Below are positions 46,010 to 57,553 of a stretch of DNA of 64,000 nucleotides, one piece after another. The translations under genes were made by a program, and so were the position numbers. The stretch spans positions 18,278 through 82,277 of the forward strand of contig WTPW01001663.1 in NCBI GenBank assembly GCA_009809945.1, written 5' to 3'. The notes under the pieces are model-generated. The model saw only the letters and a list, made by a program, of their open reading frames with translations, did no database searches and was not told where the DNA came from. How positions within the stretch are numbered: position 1 is the stretch's first letter; every line of letters starts with the position of its first letter. Source of the DNA: Gigaspora margarita. Its lineage: Eukaryota; Glomeromycota; Glomeromycetes; Diversisporales; Gigasporaceae.

Positions 46010-46550
46010 ATTTTCATTGATTTATATGTCACTTTTCAAAATGTATGCTGTGTCTTCTAAGTACGACTTGTTGAATCTTGGAAAATTTATAAAAAGAATG
46101 AAATAGTGCACTTAATGAATGAATTACATTTATAATCTGTATACTTTGGACAAAGAAAAAAAAACAGGTCTTGCATTTAGGATGATGAGAGTGATACTTA
46201 GAGGTCACATACTAAAGCGAGTCGATAGTAAATACTGTATATGAAATTTGCGGGTTAAAAAATTCTGATAAATTAAATCACGTGACGAAGGAATATTTTA
46301 ATCGTGGGACCCTGTGAAATCCTAGTATTTTGATTATATTTGATTGAAATACATGATGCTTCTAAAAACCGATAATGATTTTCCCATTTTTGCATGTGTT
46401 AATTATTGTTCACATTATCGTTATTAAAAAAAATTGAATATCTTACCTAGTTTGTTAGCTGAACTCCTAAATAACCGAGTTTGTAATAAATAAAAAATAT
46501 GTTTATTACATATATATTGATTATAAGTGCATGATTAGTTGATGACTAAC
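46010..46550. other. Intergenic, nothing assigned
   Basis: AT-rich with no coding frame or repeat border seen. Confidence 0.45.
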
Positions 46551-47330
46551 AATAGATCCTCTCCAAGCATAATGGAAAGTCCAGCTAATTGGTCGTCGAA
46601 CCCATTGTAACGCCACACATTAAATTGTATCATACATCAAAAATAATAAAAAATCTCAACAACTATTACGTATACGTATAAACTTGACCTGCAAAAAATA
46701 ACAAGTTATCTGTTATATAGTAAACAATTGACGAAATTTTAAAGAAATTTTTATTCTTTGATGTTACTTCCGGCAAATTTGATTTATCGATAGCCGATCA
46801 AATGGATTGACCTCTCCGTAAAATATTTTGAAATTCTCCAAGTTCCTGGCGAACAGATCTACATATTTCTGTATTTGTGCATATTTAAATTAACATTAAT
46901 ATAGAAATAAATCAAATTTTATCGTTCATATATATATATAGTCACCTGTACTAACATGGTTCAGATTGGTACGCAAATGTAGAGATTTGAAAATTTTTTT
47001 TTCTCTATTACAAAATAATTCATTAGAAATTAAATTTATTATGAATGTAGATGAAGAATCACAAGATTTAAATGAATTACTAGCATAATTTTTCATGTCA
47101 TTCGAATCCTAGATTTAAATGTAAAGTCTTTTTGTAAATCATAATTTATTACATACGCAGACGAGAGAGTTTATCACAGGATAATCAATGATTGAAGATT
47201 TTTTGATTAACAGGATCTAATGCTTTTAAATATAATAAATAGTCTTGATGGAAAAAATGCCGTGTTTGATCGCGTATTATATCTGATATGCATCAAATTT
47301 TTTATACCAAATCTTCTAAATATAAAAAGA
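46551..47330 (-). pseudogene. Decayed multi-exon gene, unidentified
   Basis: Minus-strand blocks with coding character and plausible splice sites follow each other. Near 47275-47180 there is RDQTRHFFHQDYLLYLKALD, up to a stop. Near 47105-46945 a block starts DSNDMKNYASNSFK and ends HLRTNLNHVST at a GTGACT donor. Near 46868-46690 there is EICRSVRQELGEFQNILRRG, a stop, then SAIDKSNLPEV. Near 46612-46530 there is VWRYNGFDDQLAGLSIMLGE to a stop. In-frame stops at about 46798 and 47187 break it. The family is not recognised; the LGEFQNILRRGQ block suggests a membrane-organiser type such as PEX11, but this is only a guess. Confidence 0.35.
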
Positions 47331-49463
47331 ATTAAATATAGCAGTTAAATATTGTAATGATTCTTTAAATCAACCCATTTATTATGCCTACCATCAGCGT
47401 TTAAAATTTGATGCTCTCAATGTTCTCAGAACATTACGCAATTTTTGAGAACATAAAATTAAATACTTTATGTTCTCTATTTAACATTAAAGAAAGAGAA
47501 TTTCTATTTGTACACGAGCAGTACATGTACAATATGGAAACCAACCGATACATATTCAGAATTTCGATTATGAAATCACCTTTTGGTTTCTAAAAATTCT
47601 TTGCGAAAATTTTGGTATAAAATATACCTCTCCCTAATTCCAAATACACTATTATCCCAAATCCCAAGGATTTAATTTATCGTCTGCAAAAATTGTTTTG
47701 ATTAGCATGTTACATGGATTTGCAAATTAAAAATTAATACGTACGTACTGTACGTACTGTACGTACCTGTGTAGCATACACCCCCGTGTATTGTACAATT
47801 ATAAATTTTCAAAGATTATTTCTATGTAAAGAACATTAAAACTTCTTAAAAGCTTAAAAACTATTCTTTTTGAGAACATAAACCAATTCTACAATCTTGA
47901 TTGCTTACCATACTTTCCTAATGTCATCATAATTTTAATTCGTAATCTCTTTTTTTTTTCTAATTTATTATCTGCAAAATTTATACAACTTTTTAGCATC
48001 ATATTTCATTTATTAGCTTTTAAACTTCATTCGATCTATGATTGGTTAAATTTACAATTATACAAAGTAATGAAAAATATCAAGTTATCGAGTCTGATTA
48101 TATTCTTTACTTTTTGATAAATCTAATCAAATTTTTTTCATTAATAACGATTATTAAAAAGGGAAATGGATAGAACCAATAAAATTTGTGAATAGCTCAC
48201 GTGTTACACTGCAGATAGCAGTGGACAAATTGAACGTATAAAAACTTCTATAATTGGACTGGCAGCTGGTGTAACAAGGCATTGCGCTTTTTCATTCGCT
48301 TCATTTAGATAATAAAAGTTGTAAAAACAGTAAAATAACTTTATATCATTATATATTATCTGTTATGGTATTTCATGCAGAATTTTGAGCCATTAAACTA
48401 AAGACTACATATATGTGCATTCATATCCCTTTTAAAAGAAGTTTTTGTTTTCTTCGAACCTTTATAAGATTCTGATTTATTCTAATTTCCTAATTTATTA
48501 TTACCGAAATTGGCCTGATAGTAATACGATATGATACGTACTATCGCTGATCGGATTTTTCATGAGCTACTGTAATTCAATATGTTGTACTGTACGTTAT
48601 GTACTATATATGTACATGTTAGCAAACTATGATATTCGATATAGGGAACTTCTATTCGCACCATGGATTTTTGCTATTCGCACCATGGTGACTACGAAAA
48701 TTCACTTACATACCTTTAACTAATTCTGGTCATGATCTACATACCATATTTTTATTACGGATGTATCAGGAACAATACTTTTGAAGCATCAAAAACGTAA
48801 CTTTGTATCACTTTGCATAGAAATTAAGCGTCCTCCGGACAATTAAGTGATCTCTTCTACTGTTCTAAATGATTCAACTAATGGAATTTACCTTGAGACT
48901 TCTATAAGTTGTTTATTAAATGTCTAAGAATAAAACTACGTTTTAAGATTCTCTATTAGCATGCAAGTTTTGAGCATACATCTTATATAATGCTCTAAAT
49001 TTCATCAATTAAACCATGCAAGTTCAAAATTTAATTAGAACTTTGCAAAAATCAAACATAGCTATTTTGAAGTTTTCGACCGAAAATATGCTCAATAATT
49101 GTGTATGCTTTTCTTTATAATTAATAATATAAGATTTATTATTCTTTAATTGTGCTGATCATAGTAACATAACATAACCGTCATAGTTTAGCTGTAGTGC
49201 TTTGACATCTTAGAGTTAGTGTTAGCAGATACCTGGTACGTACCTAAGTACGTACTTATGTATTTAGCTGTTAGTGAGAAATATGCTTCTAATTTCCCTT
49301 ACATCAAAACAAAAACAAAACCTGGTCCTGGGTCCATGGTTACACCTGATCTAATTGATCTTGCATCCTGATGCATCACATTTTAATCTCTAATTTATTA
49401 TTAAATTGACAAAATATATATATATAAAAATAATATTTTATTTATCAACAATATCACTTTACA
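47331..49463. other. Intergenic region upstream of the ZIP4-like gene
   Basis: Contains GTAC-rich short palindromes (ACGTACGTACTGTACGTACT at 47740, TGGTACGTACC at 49235), two copies of TATTCGCACCATGG (48652 and 48674), and otherwise AT-rich DNA. No gene was recognised. The (TA)n run at 49413-49424 lies about 40 bases before the next start codon. Confidence 0.45.
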
Positions 49464-52400
49464 ATGTCAAATGTTGATAATATTAACGACTCTCCATTTT
49501 TTTTAAATATCAATAATTCAAAAGTTTTTAATGCTCAAAATCTTGTAACGCGAACAACTAATGTTGATACGACACAAAATACAAAAAGAACATTGGAATC
49601 ACCAACTTCGACTATTAACTCTGGTGAATTTGCTTTGTCTTTACAAAGTAATGATAGTCCTGATAAACAGACAAATTTACAGGCTATCATTAGTAGACTA
49701 AGAAAATTAATTGAAGTAATATCGGGTAAGTTTACGTTTTTTTTTTTTACAATAGTACATATTCAACTTTCAAAATATTTAATTTATTTATATATATATC
49801 TATAATCTATATATAAAACCATAAATTAATAGCTTTAGTAAAAGATATCCATGAAAAGCTTTACAAAGAATTATTAGATGCGAGAAGTATACTCAATTCG
49901 TTAAATGAAATACAAAGAAACGTTGAAAATTTTTCAAATTTACAAAAGACGGCACTATATTTTGAATTAGCTGATGAAATTGATGAACTTGGTATGATTG
50001 AAATCTAAAAATGATTCATTAAAATGTATAATAAATGTTCAATTCATATTTTTATAGGTGTTGGTATTTGGAATACTTCAATCGCTTTGAAAACGAGTGG
50101 TGTTGCTCGTGGTCCAGATAATAGTGACGAGATGATAGCCTTATGTATGTTTTGAATTGTAAATATAAAAGGTTTTTACTATAAATTGTTTTTAAAAAAA
50201 TTACATTTGAAATCATAGTTCGACAAGTTGGATTTGTAATGATCCAAGCTGGTGCCGGTGCGAGTGTAAATACTGAAATAAAAAGTTACGACTTTTCACA
50301 TTAATGTCTTTATATTTTTGATGCATAAAATAGTGTCCGTAATAATTTATATGCATATATTTTTTTTTGTATTATAGCTGCTGTAAAATTGCTTTTATTA
50401 GCCAATAAAGTTGGTAAAGCTTGGCTAGGTATATAAGTTATATAATAATCGATTCCATGTATTCTATAAACGTTAAATTAATTAGTCTATCTATAAAGAT
50501 TGCGGAAGGAGTGATAAAGCCGATGAAATTTTGCGTTCTGCAAATACGGTATAATAATTTTAATGTTCTTTTCAGTATTGATTAATATGATCGACTGATT
50601 CATTTATATTTTCAGCTAGAAGATACGGTGTTGTCTTGGCAAGAAAAATCAGCAAAGGAACTGCAATCAAGATCAACCGCTTTGGTTGTATATTACGCGT
50701 ATCGTGCGGAGGCGGTACGATTTAAGGTCTATTTAATAATCTGATTTACATAGTTTTATATATTATACAAAAATTTATGTTTTTTTTTTTTTTTTTTTTT
50801 ATAGGCTTGGAAATTGACAAATGGTCATGTTGCCAACCTAATGATCCAACATGCTACCGGTAAAAACTGTTTCCTAATGTATAAAATGTAATTAACTAGA
50901 TTTAATTAAAATTTTAATTATTTAGAGAAAGAATATTTAGATCATATTACGATAAAAGAAGTATGTTTTCTTTTTTTAATTTATTTTAATTATTTTTTTG
51001 AGGCATATTATTAAATTATCTAATATTTTTTTAGATTGACATTCTGTGCCAAGTATGCTTCACAGTTGGGTATCAAGCTTCGCGAGAGGGGAAAGTAAAT
51101 GAGGCGATAAAATGGCTGAGAAAATGTCATGAATTGATTTCTGATAGGATATCACAAATAAACCCTGAGAGAATTAAGATACTTGTGGGATATATTTTTT
51201 TTTTTTTTTGAAACGATGTGATCGTTTTATTATTTTATTATTTTATTGAATGTTATATTTTCGAATAAATTTAATAAATTTCAATTTAGACAAGTACGCT
51301 TAATATCTTAGGTAATATGTCGTCATAATATTTTTATTATTTTGGTTTTACCATATTCTTTTATTTCTATTTAATTTATAAACATCGATAAATAGCGACA
51401 TGTTATTTGAAAATTGCGGTACATGATGAATCTAATTTGGATCTTGGAGAGAATGCAATAAATGCATGTTTAGAGGTACGTTTTTATGAGCATTACATTA
51501 TTTCATTTCTAGGTTAATTTGCTTATCCTACGATTGTAGGAGGACCCTGGTAATGTTCTAGCGATTTCATTAAAATTGAAAATTATGAAACAAAGGAACT
51601 TCGATCCTGTAACGTATGAAGAAGGTGCATATAGTGCATTTACTTTAGATTTTATGTACGAATGACTTTATTTTAAACATTGTGCTTTCTTTATTATTAT
51701 GAAACAGTCTATATACATTTAATGAGAACTGGTCAAGTTACAAAAGAAAATTTAAAAGTGTGAGTGGGTATCCCATTCCATTTTAAGAATTTAACAAGGT
51801 TAATATTCCGTGTATAATAATGGAGAAATTCATTGATTTTTAGTTTATTGAACGTTGCCCATACCATTAGTGAATTTGAGTAGGCATCTAAATATTATTA
51901 ATATTTTGGTCTTTTATTAGCTTCATTCTAACTTTCTCTTTTTAGTGTGATGATGGCTTTAAGAGGCTTGGATATTCTCATAGAAGAAAAACTTTCTGAT
52001 ATTCGTAAAATAGAATTTATAGAAAAAGCTATTGTTGCAAAGTTTCATATATTGGGGAACTGTGAATCTGAAAATTTAGACCTTAACGACGCTATAAGAA
52101 ACATTGAAGTGACACTTGGATGTATGTACGTTTTAAAAATATTCGTTGTACTTTCATTTCCTATAAACTATTGCGATTTTGTTTTTTGACTATTAGTCGA
52201 ACAACGATATGGAATCGTAATTGGACAAAAAACAAAAGCTGCTTGTCAATTGGTAAGACAAAACAATAGAAATTTGTATTTTATTTACTAAAGATTAACA
52301 ATTATGTCTGTAGATACTTTGGCAAAAGGGTGACCAAAATTATGCAGTAAGGAATAACGTTTTATGTTTCAATATTAATTTTATAAAGTCAAATAGTCAA

Positions 52401-55014
52401 ATTTTTTAATTGTAATACATTTATATATAAAAGAATCGTCAGTATGATCGAGCAAAAAAGTGGTACGCGGTCGCATATAAATCATTAGCAGTTAATCAAG
52501 CGGATGGTCGCAATGCTGCAATATTACAAAGGTAAATCTTTCTTTGAAGGTAATAATAATTATGAATTTTACATTTGCTAACAACTTTATTGTTTAGGAA
52601 AATTGCTCTATGTCATCTTGAAGATCATGCGTTAGCCGATGCAACTGAAGCCGTCCGTCAGGCCCAATTGCATGAAAAAAATTCGGCTGCAAATTTTTAT
52701 ATACTATTCCACGTCGCGATGGAAAAACGACAAATAGCTCAAGGTTCTATTAAATATTTAATTAATAAAATTTGATATTTCCCCACAAGAAATTCAATCG
52801 AAGTTTTTTTTTTATAGCAATTCAACATCTGCATGAAATGTGTAAAGGGGATGAATTTCACGGAAATATGCTCACAATGGCCGCTCATGAGGCTTATCAG
52901 AAAGGCAACAAGGCGGTTCTTGTTGAAGCTTTGAAGGAAATTCTGGAAAAACATGAAAAGGGAGAAGACATTGCTAACGTGGATATATTTGTTTTACTTA
53001 GGTAAATATTAGCATAGCACGCGTAAACTTTCAAAGTAAATAAATACCATACTTACATATAGAAAATATTTCAGATGCTTAATACGAATGACGTACAATT
53101 CCTTGTCTGGCGATGAAATGGAAAAGTGAGAATATTGTTATTTTTTATTAATTGATATTATTGGTGTAGTGCTTATTAGAATTCCACTCTTTTTGTAGAG
53201 CTTCACTTAAGAATTATATATGTGAATATTTTGAAATTGGTAACTAATAAGATTTTTTTCATTAATTGGCCTTTTAACGATTCTAACAGGTAATTTAATG
53301 TTATAGCTTTAAATCTTATTAAAACAACCGAGAACGACCAAAACAAGATAGATTACTCTATACAAAAAAAAAGAGCATTATTAAAAGATCTGGAATGGTA
53401 TTTTAAAACAGGTATTTACATTATTATTGACATGTATTTTTCTAAAAAGTTGTTTACTGGAAACTCAGTTCATCTTTTTACAGCATGGAATATGGGTTTG
53501 GAATTTTGTCAACAGGCAGAAGAAGGCAGTGAAATGTTTTCCATTCAATTATTTGATATCGCTTATAAGGTATATTAAGATTGTTTAATGGATTTTGATA
53601 AAAATAGTTGTAACTGACGACAGAATTCATATTGTTTAAATAGTTTTTAAATGAATATCCGGAAGAGACATTAGAACACATTAATCGTAAGAGACTTTGT
53701 ATTTTTACTTCCATGTGTGGTAGATTATTTCTTTCTCGACAGCAAAAATCGATATCCCAAAAGGTATATTTGTGCTATCTTTATTTAAAAAATGTTCAAT
53801 GGTCAATTAATACGCATTAAATTACGTTTAATAGAAAGATCTATTACAACAAGTGCTTGCAAGTGTTGACCAATACAAAAAGTTAAAAAAGACATTGGGT
53901 AAAAGAAAACGATCTACATTGGACGATGATATTCAGGAAAATAAATCCAGTGCACAAAGTGATATGATTTTAATAATTTTATTCGAGTTTGAAGCTAAAG
54001 TAAAGCTGGGTTTATGGAATGAATTACTAACAGCTCTTGATGCAAGTATTTTTAAAGTATGTAATTATTTGTGAAGTCATGAATATTAGAATCATTATTT
54101 TTATTTTAGGCTGCTGAAGCATATGATTTTGATGTACCTCCAAGAATCTTTGAACGTATGGCAGAGTTACTGATTAGTGAAAATGAATGTCCGAGCACAG
54201 GTAAAATTATGAAAGCTTGATATATTAATTTTAACCTTTTTACAAACTTTTGTTCTTACCCTTAATACTTCCGGAAATTTAGTAATATTTTCTACACTAC
54301 AGGTATGTTGTCTAAACCTTTAATAAATTTACCAAAAATGACTCAATAAATTTTGATTAAATTTGTTTTTATAATTTATTATAGGTTCTATTGGATTCTA
54401 TAACTAAGCGAAAACAAGTTGATATTGAACAATTTTCGAGATGGTTCCGAATGCTGATTATAACTTCTATGGTGAAAGATAGACACGCATCTGCACAATA
54501 TTTCGACCAAGCTTTAGACATATTAAGTCAGGAATGTTCAAAAGTAAGTAGTGTTCATATATTTAGTGATCATGTATATAATATCTTCATGTATATAATA
54601 TCTAAGACTCCATTTCGAATAGCAAAAAAAATATCCTGAAGAAGAAATTCAATGGCTAATGGTAAACGCGTGGAATTATGGTATTGATTATTACTCGTAA
54701 GTAATTTTTGAGTAAATTTTCGAGTAATTAATATTTGCAGAACAATAGATTAGCTTTGATAATTGATGAACCAATTCCAGTGTTAACGATTTCGTAAATG
54801 CGAAGAAATGGTGTGAAACTGCAATAGCTTTTTGTCGATTCATGGATAATGGATTATTATACGAAGAGGAGGTATTATACGAACATGATTCTAATAATTT
54901 GTTTGTTTATTTATATACTTGATAACAATAAAACCCGTTCTATATGCATAGATGAGAAAGTCATATAACGAAATAATAAAGAACTATGACTCGAATTTAA
55001 TTAATGAAATATAA
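49464..55014 (+). CDS. SPO22/ZIP4/TEX11-type meiotic protein, 1,038 aa, 33 exons
   Basis: Meiotic crossover scaffold of the ZMM group. Family members are helical TPR-like proteins that link recombination intermediates to the synaptonemal complex. All exons join in one frame (3,117 bases): 49464-49725, 49833-49991, 50058-50144, 50219-50284, 50378-50428, 50499-50548, 50616-50726, 50805-50859, 50926-50960, 51035-51184, 51290-51311, 51396-51475, 51540-51624, 51708-51759, 51844-51879, 51946-52121, 52197-52252, 52314-52346, 52434-52531, 52598-52743, 52818-53001, 53075-53125, 53199-53239, 53307-53411, 53484-53569, 53644-53763, 53835-54056, 54110-54200, 54283-54302, 54385-54543, 54623-54696, 54781-54871, 54952-55014. 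Residues 1-87 are Ser/Asn/Thr-rich; the rest is helical repeats, with YYAYRAEAVRFKAW, EAIKWLRKCHELI, DRAKKWYAVAYKSL and FVNAKKWCETAIAFC resembling TPR helices. WFRMLII and EIQWLMVNAWNYGIDYY near the C-terminus fit the SPO22 domain. Introns are mostly 53-110 bases; donors after exons 4 (GTTACG) and 10 (GTGGGA) are weak, so those joins are the least certain. Confidence 0.88.
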
Positions 55015-56391
55015 AAAATGCTTAAAAAAATAATGTTATTATTGTATATATCAAATATGAAATTTAAAATTAATTTGTTAAAATATAGTATCAAAAATAA
55101 TCGGTATAATTAAATTTATAGATGTAAATATTTATTTAAATAGCCTGGATTAAGAATAACATTGTTCAATATCAGATATATACTGTATTATTTGCTAATT
55201 TAGATTAATTGTTAATACTGTATATATCGATATAATAATTAAATTTTTGTGAAAATCTAGATGAATATGCGATAACCAAAACATTATTTAACTGTATGTA
55301 CCAGATTTTAAATAATAATTACAAATTATCATATAGTAAGTAAAAAAACATCGGTACGACAATTTCATAATTTGTTGTATTTTAAACCAATTATAATAGT
55401 ATTCTGGTTTAAGGCAAAGATGTTCAGTACTTTCACGCGAGGTAATTTCGTCGTTTTTCATTCCAATAATTAATATTAAAAGTTCAGAACAATTTAATCT
55501 AATTTTCAAATATTTGTAATGTTGTCATTTTATTGTATAATATATATTTATTCTTCATTAAGAAATTTTTCATTTTTTTTATGAATCTGATTTTATGGAC
55601 TGTTAAAAAAATAATTTATCATAACAACACTTCCGTATTAACTACTACTATATTAAGGTCTGATAAAAAAAATAGGATCATTATGTATTAGCGTTAGCAT
55701 TACATTAATGTACGCTTTTTATGATTAATATTTTTTACAAGATTTAATCCAAATTTAATTGATATGCTTTGTTATTTTAATATGTATATTTACTCAATTA
55801 CCAAAATTCCATCTAAATCGCAAAATTCTGTCTTAAAATAATAAAATTGACCTAAATCCAATATCCCAAACTTTGGTAAGAATTCTTGAATAGCTTTGAA
55901 TTGGTTAAAATATTTGACCTGTCAACAATAGCGTATTTTGAATGCTATTTAAGTACTGTACTTGTAATTCTATCCGAGAACATTATATAAAAATTTTTGA
56001 TATTAACACTAATTTTATTTTTCTATATGAAAAAGTTTTATTTGTACACTAGTGTATGAAACACGAATACAATTATAATTCAAAATACTGCTTATTGAAA
56101 CCACTCTTTGGGTTCTAACTAGTGCTTCGATTCTTAATCCGATAAATACGGGTATCCGATAATTTTAAAGGATAGAACCTATTTGCGTCTCTATGTCCGA
56201 ATACATATCGAATTAAGGTCATGATCTCATAAAATTAAGCAAATTCGGATTATTATCCGAATACGCTAAGATTCGAATTTAATCCGAATAGCCTCTAAAA
56301 AATATGCTCTTAACTTGAACCTCTAACCCTAACCCTATTGCTACGAATAGCAATGTGCATGATCGCACAGTTTAGCTCCAGCCGTAACTTC
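55015..56391. other. AT-rich spacer with a TCCGAATA low-complexity island
   Basis: 56119-56300 starts TAGTGCTTCGATTC and is built of ATCCGAATA and TCCGATAA words, like the other TAGTG-headed islands. CTCTAACCCTAACCCTA at 56321-56337 is telomere-like. The rest holds nothing recognisable. Confidence 0.5.
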
Positions 56392-56898
56392 TGGGTCAGT
56401 TTCTTATTAATATGGGTCAATTAAAATTTATTCTTTTTATATCTATGTCTGAACTTTATTTGAAGAGCGAAATGGCAGCTCTTTTATATTTTCGGGTTAC
56501 ATTACAAGAACTATTTATTATTTACATGCATTGATCTATATCTGACTATAGTCTTATTTCTCAGGCTTAATTCCTTCGCCTTACTAGTTCTAGTTTCTGC
56601 TTTGGCCTGTTCTGGTCTTTTGAGATTAGTTCTGTACCTTTTACTAGGGTTTTCTCCTAGTTCTGTAGATTTGGATGGCTTCGTCAAACAAAAGCCTATC
56701 CTTTCTACTCTTACAATGTCTTAGTCCATTCCCGGTTACCCTGTTCTCGTAGTATTATTCATATTAAAGCCCCAAAAAAAAACAACAAATAAAATGAAAG
56801 AAATAAATAAATGTGACGCAATATCCAAAAGTCGGGTAGCCCCTAACGTCTGGTCTCTTATTTCACAACTATAGTCACAGTAAAATTACCCCGTGACA
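56392..56898 (-). mobile_element. Probable solo LTR, about 507 bp
   Basis: On the minus strand it starts TGTCACGGGGTAATTTTACT. It has a GC-richer middle, then AATATAAAAGAG (TATA box, 56478-56489) followed by AATAAAG about 30 bases on, the usual U3-R layout. The 3' end is uncertain (CTGACCCA at 56392 is one choice). No matching 5-bp duplication was found for that boundary. No internal region is attached. Confidence 0.5.
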
Positions 56899-57104
56899 TT
56901 ATCCTTGCTTTATCTAATTTAATTTGTTTCTTTAAATTTTATATTAAATTGATTACAAATTATACCCATGTTTCATACGCTGGCATAAATTAAGAAATTT
57001 CTTTCTATGTTGAGAACATTAAAATAAATTTTTTTGAGAAAATTAAGGACTTGAAAAATGTTCTTTGTAGGAACAAAAACCAAATTTGAATTTCACATGC
57101 CATA

Positions 57105-57269
57105 TTCCTCCGAAAATAAGCACCCCTTACAATTCATATATACCCGAAAATAAGTACCCCTTATATAGAAATAAGCAACTAAATATCAAATTATTCGAAT
57201 TATTAGTTGAGATTATACCCGAAAATAAGCACCCCTGTAGTAAAAAAAGGGTGCTTATTTTCGGAGGAA
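57105..57269. mobile_element. TA-flanked MITE, 165 bp
   Basis: Perfect inverted ends TTCCTCCGAAAATAAGCACC are flanked by TA (57103-57104 and 57270-57271), as in Tc1/mariner-type elements. Two internal copies of CCCGAAAATAAGYACCCC lie in direct orientation near the ends, so the terminus has been duplicated inward. Confidence 0.85.
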
Positions 57270-57337
57270 TACGGTATTGCTTGCAGCCCAACAAAATCAT
57301 TACGTTAACAAACCATTTTACCAAATAATCATTTTGT

Positions 57338-57553
57338 ATATGGGGTCATTGCCTTGAAAATGACCTTATGGGACTATGTAGATCTTATATCCAATCCAAA
57401 TAAACTTTTTTTTATTTTGTAGAGCTTAGTGAGTTTTACAAAATAAAAAAAAGTTTATTTGAATTGGATTACTGGATGGCTAGAAACTTTAATTTTTATT
57501 CATAAGATCTACATGGTCCCATAAGGTCATTTTCAAGGCAAAGACCTCATATA
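57338..57553. repeat. Fold-back repeat, 216 bp
   Basis: Left arm TATATGGGGTCATTGCCTTG, right arm the inverse of TATATGAGGTCTTTGCCTTG. The arms continue through AAAATGACCTTATGGGAC and the central pair CAAATAAACTTTTTTT / AAAAAAAGTTTATTTG. TTGGATTACTGGAT in one arm recalls the module of the MITE at 27666-28190. Confidence 0.8.

Noticed and set aside
53478-53714. Minus-strand frame within the ZIP4-like gene
   Set aside because: It is antisense to two exons and an intron of the plus-strand gene, with no domain of its own.
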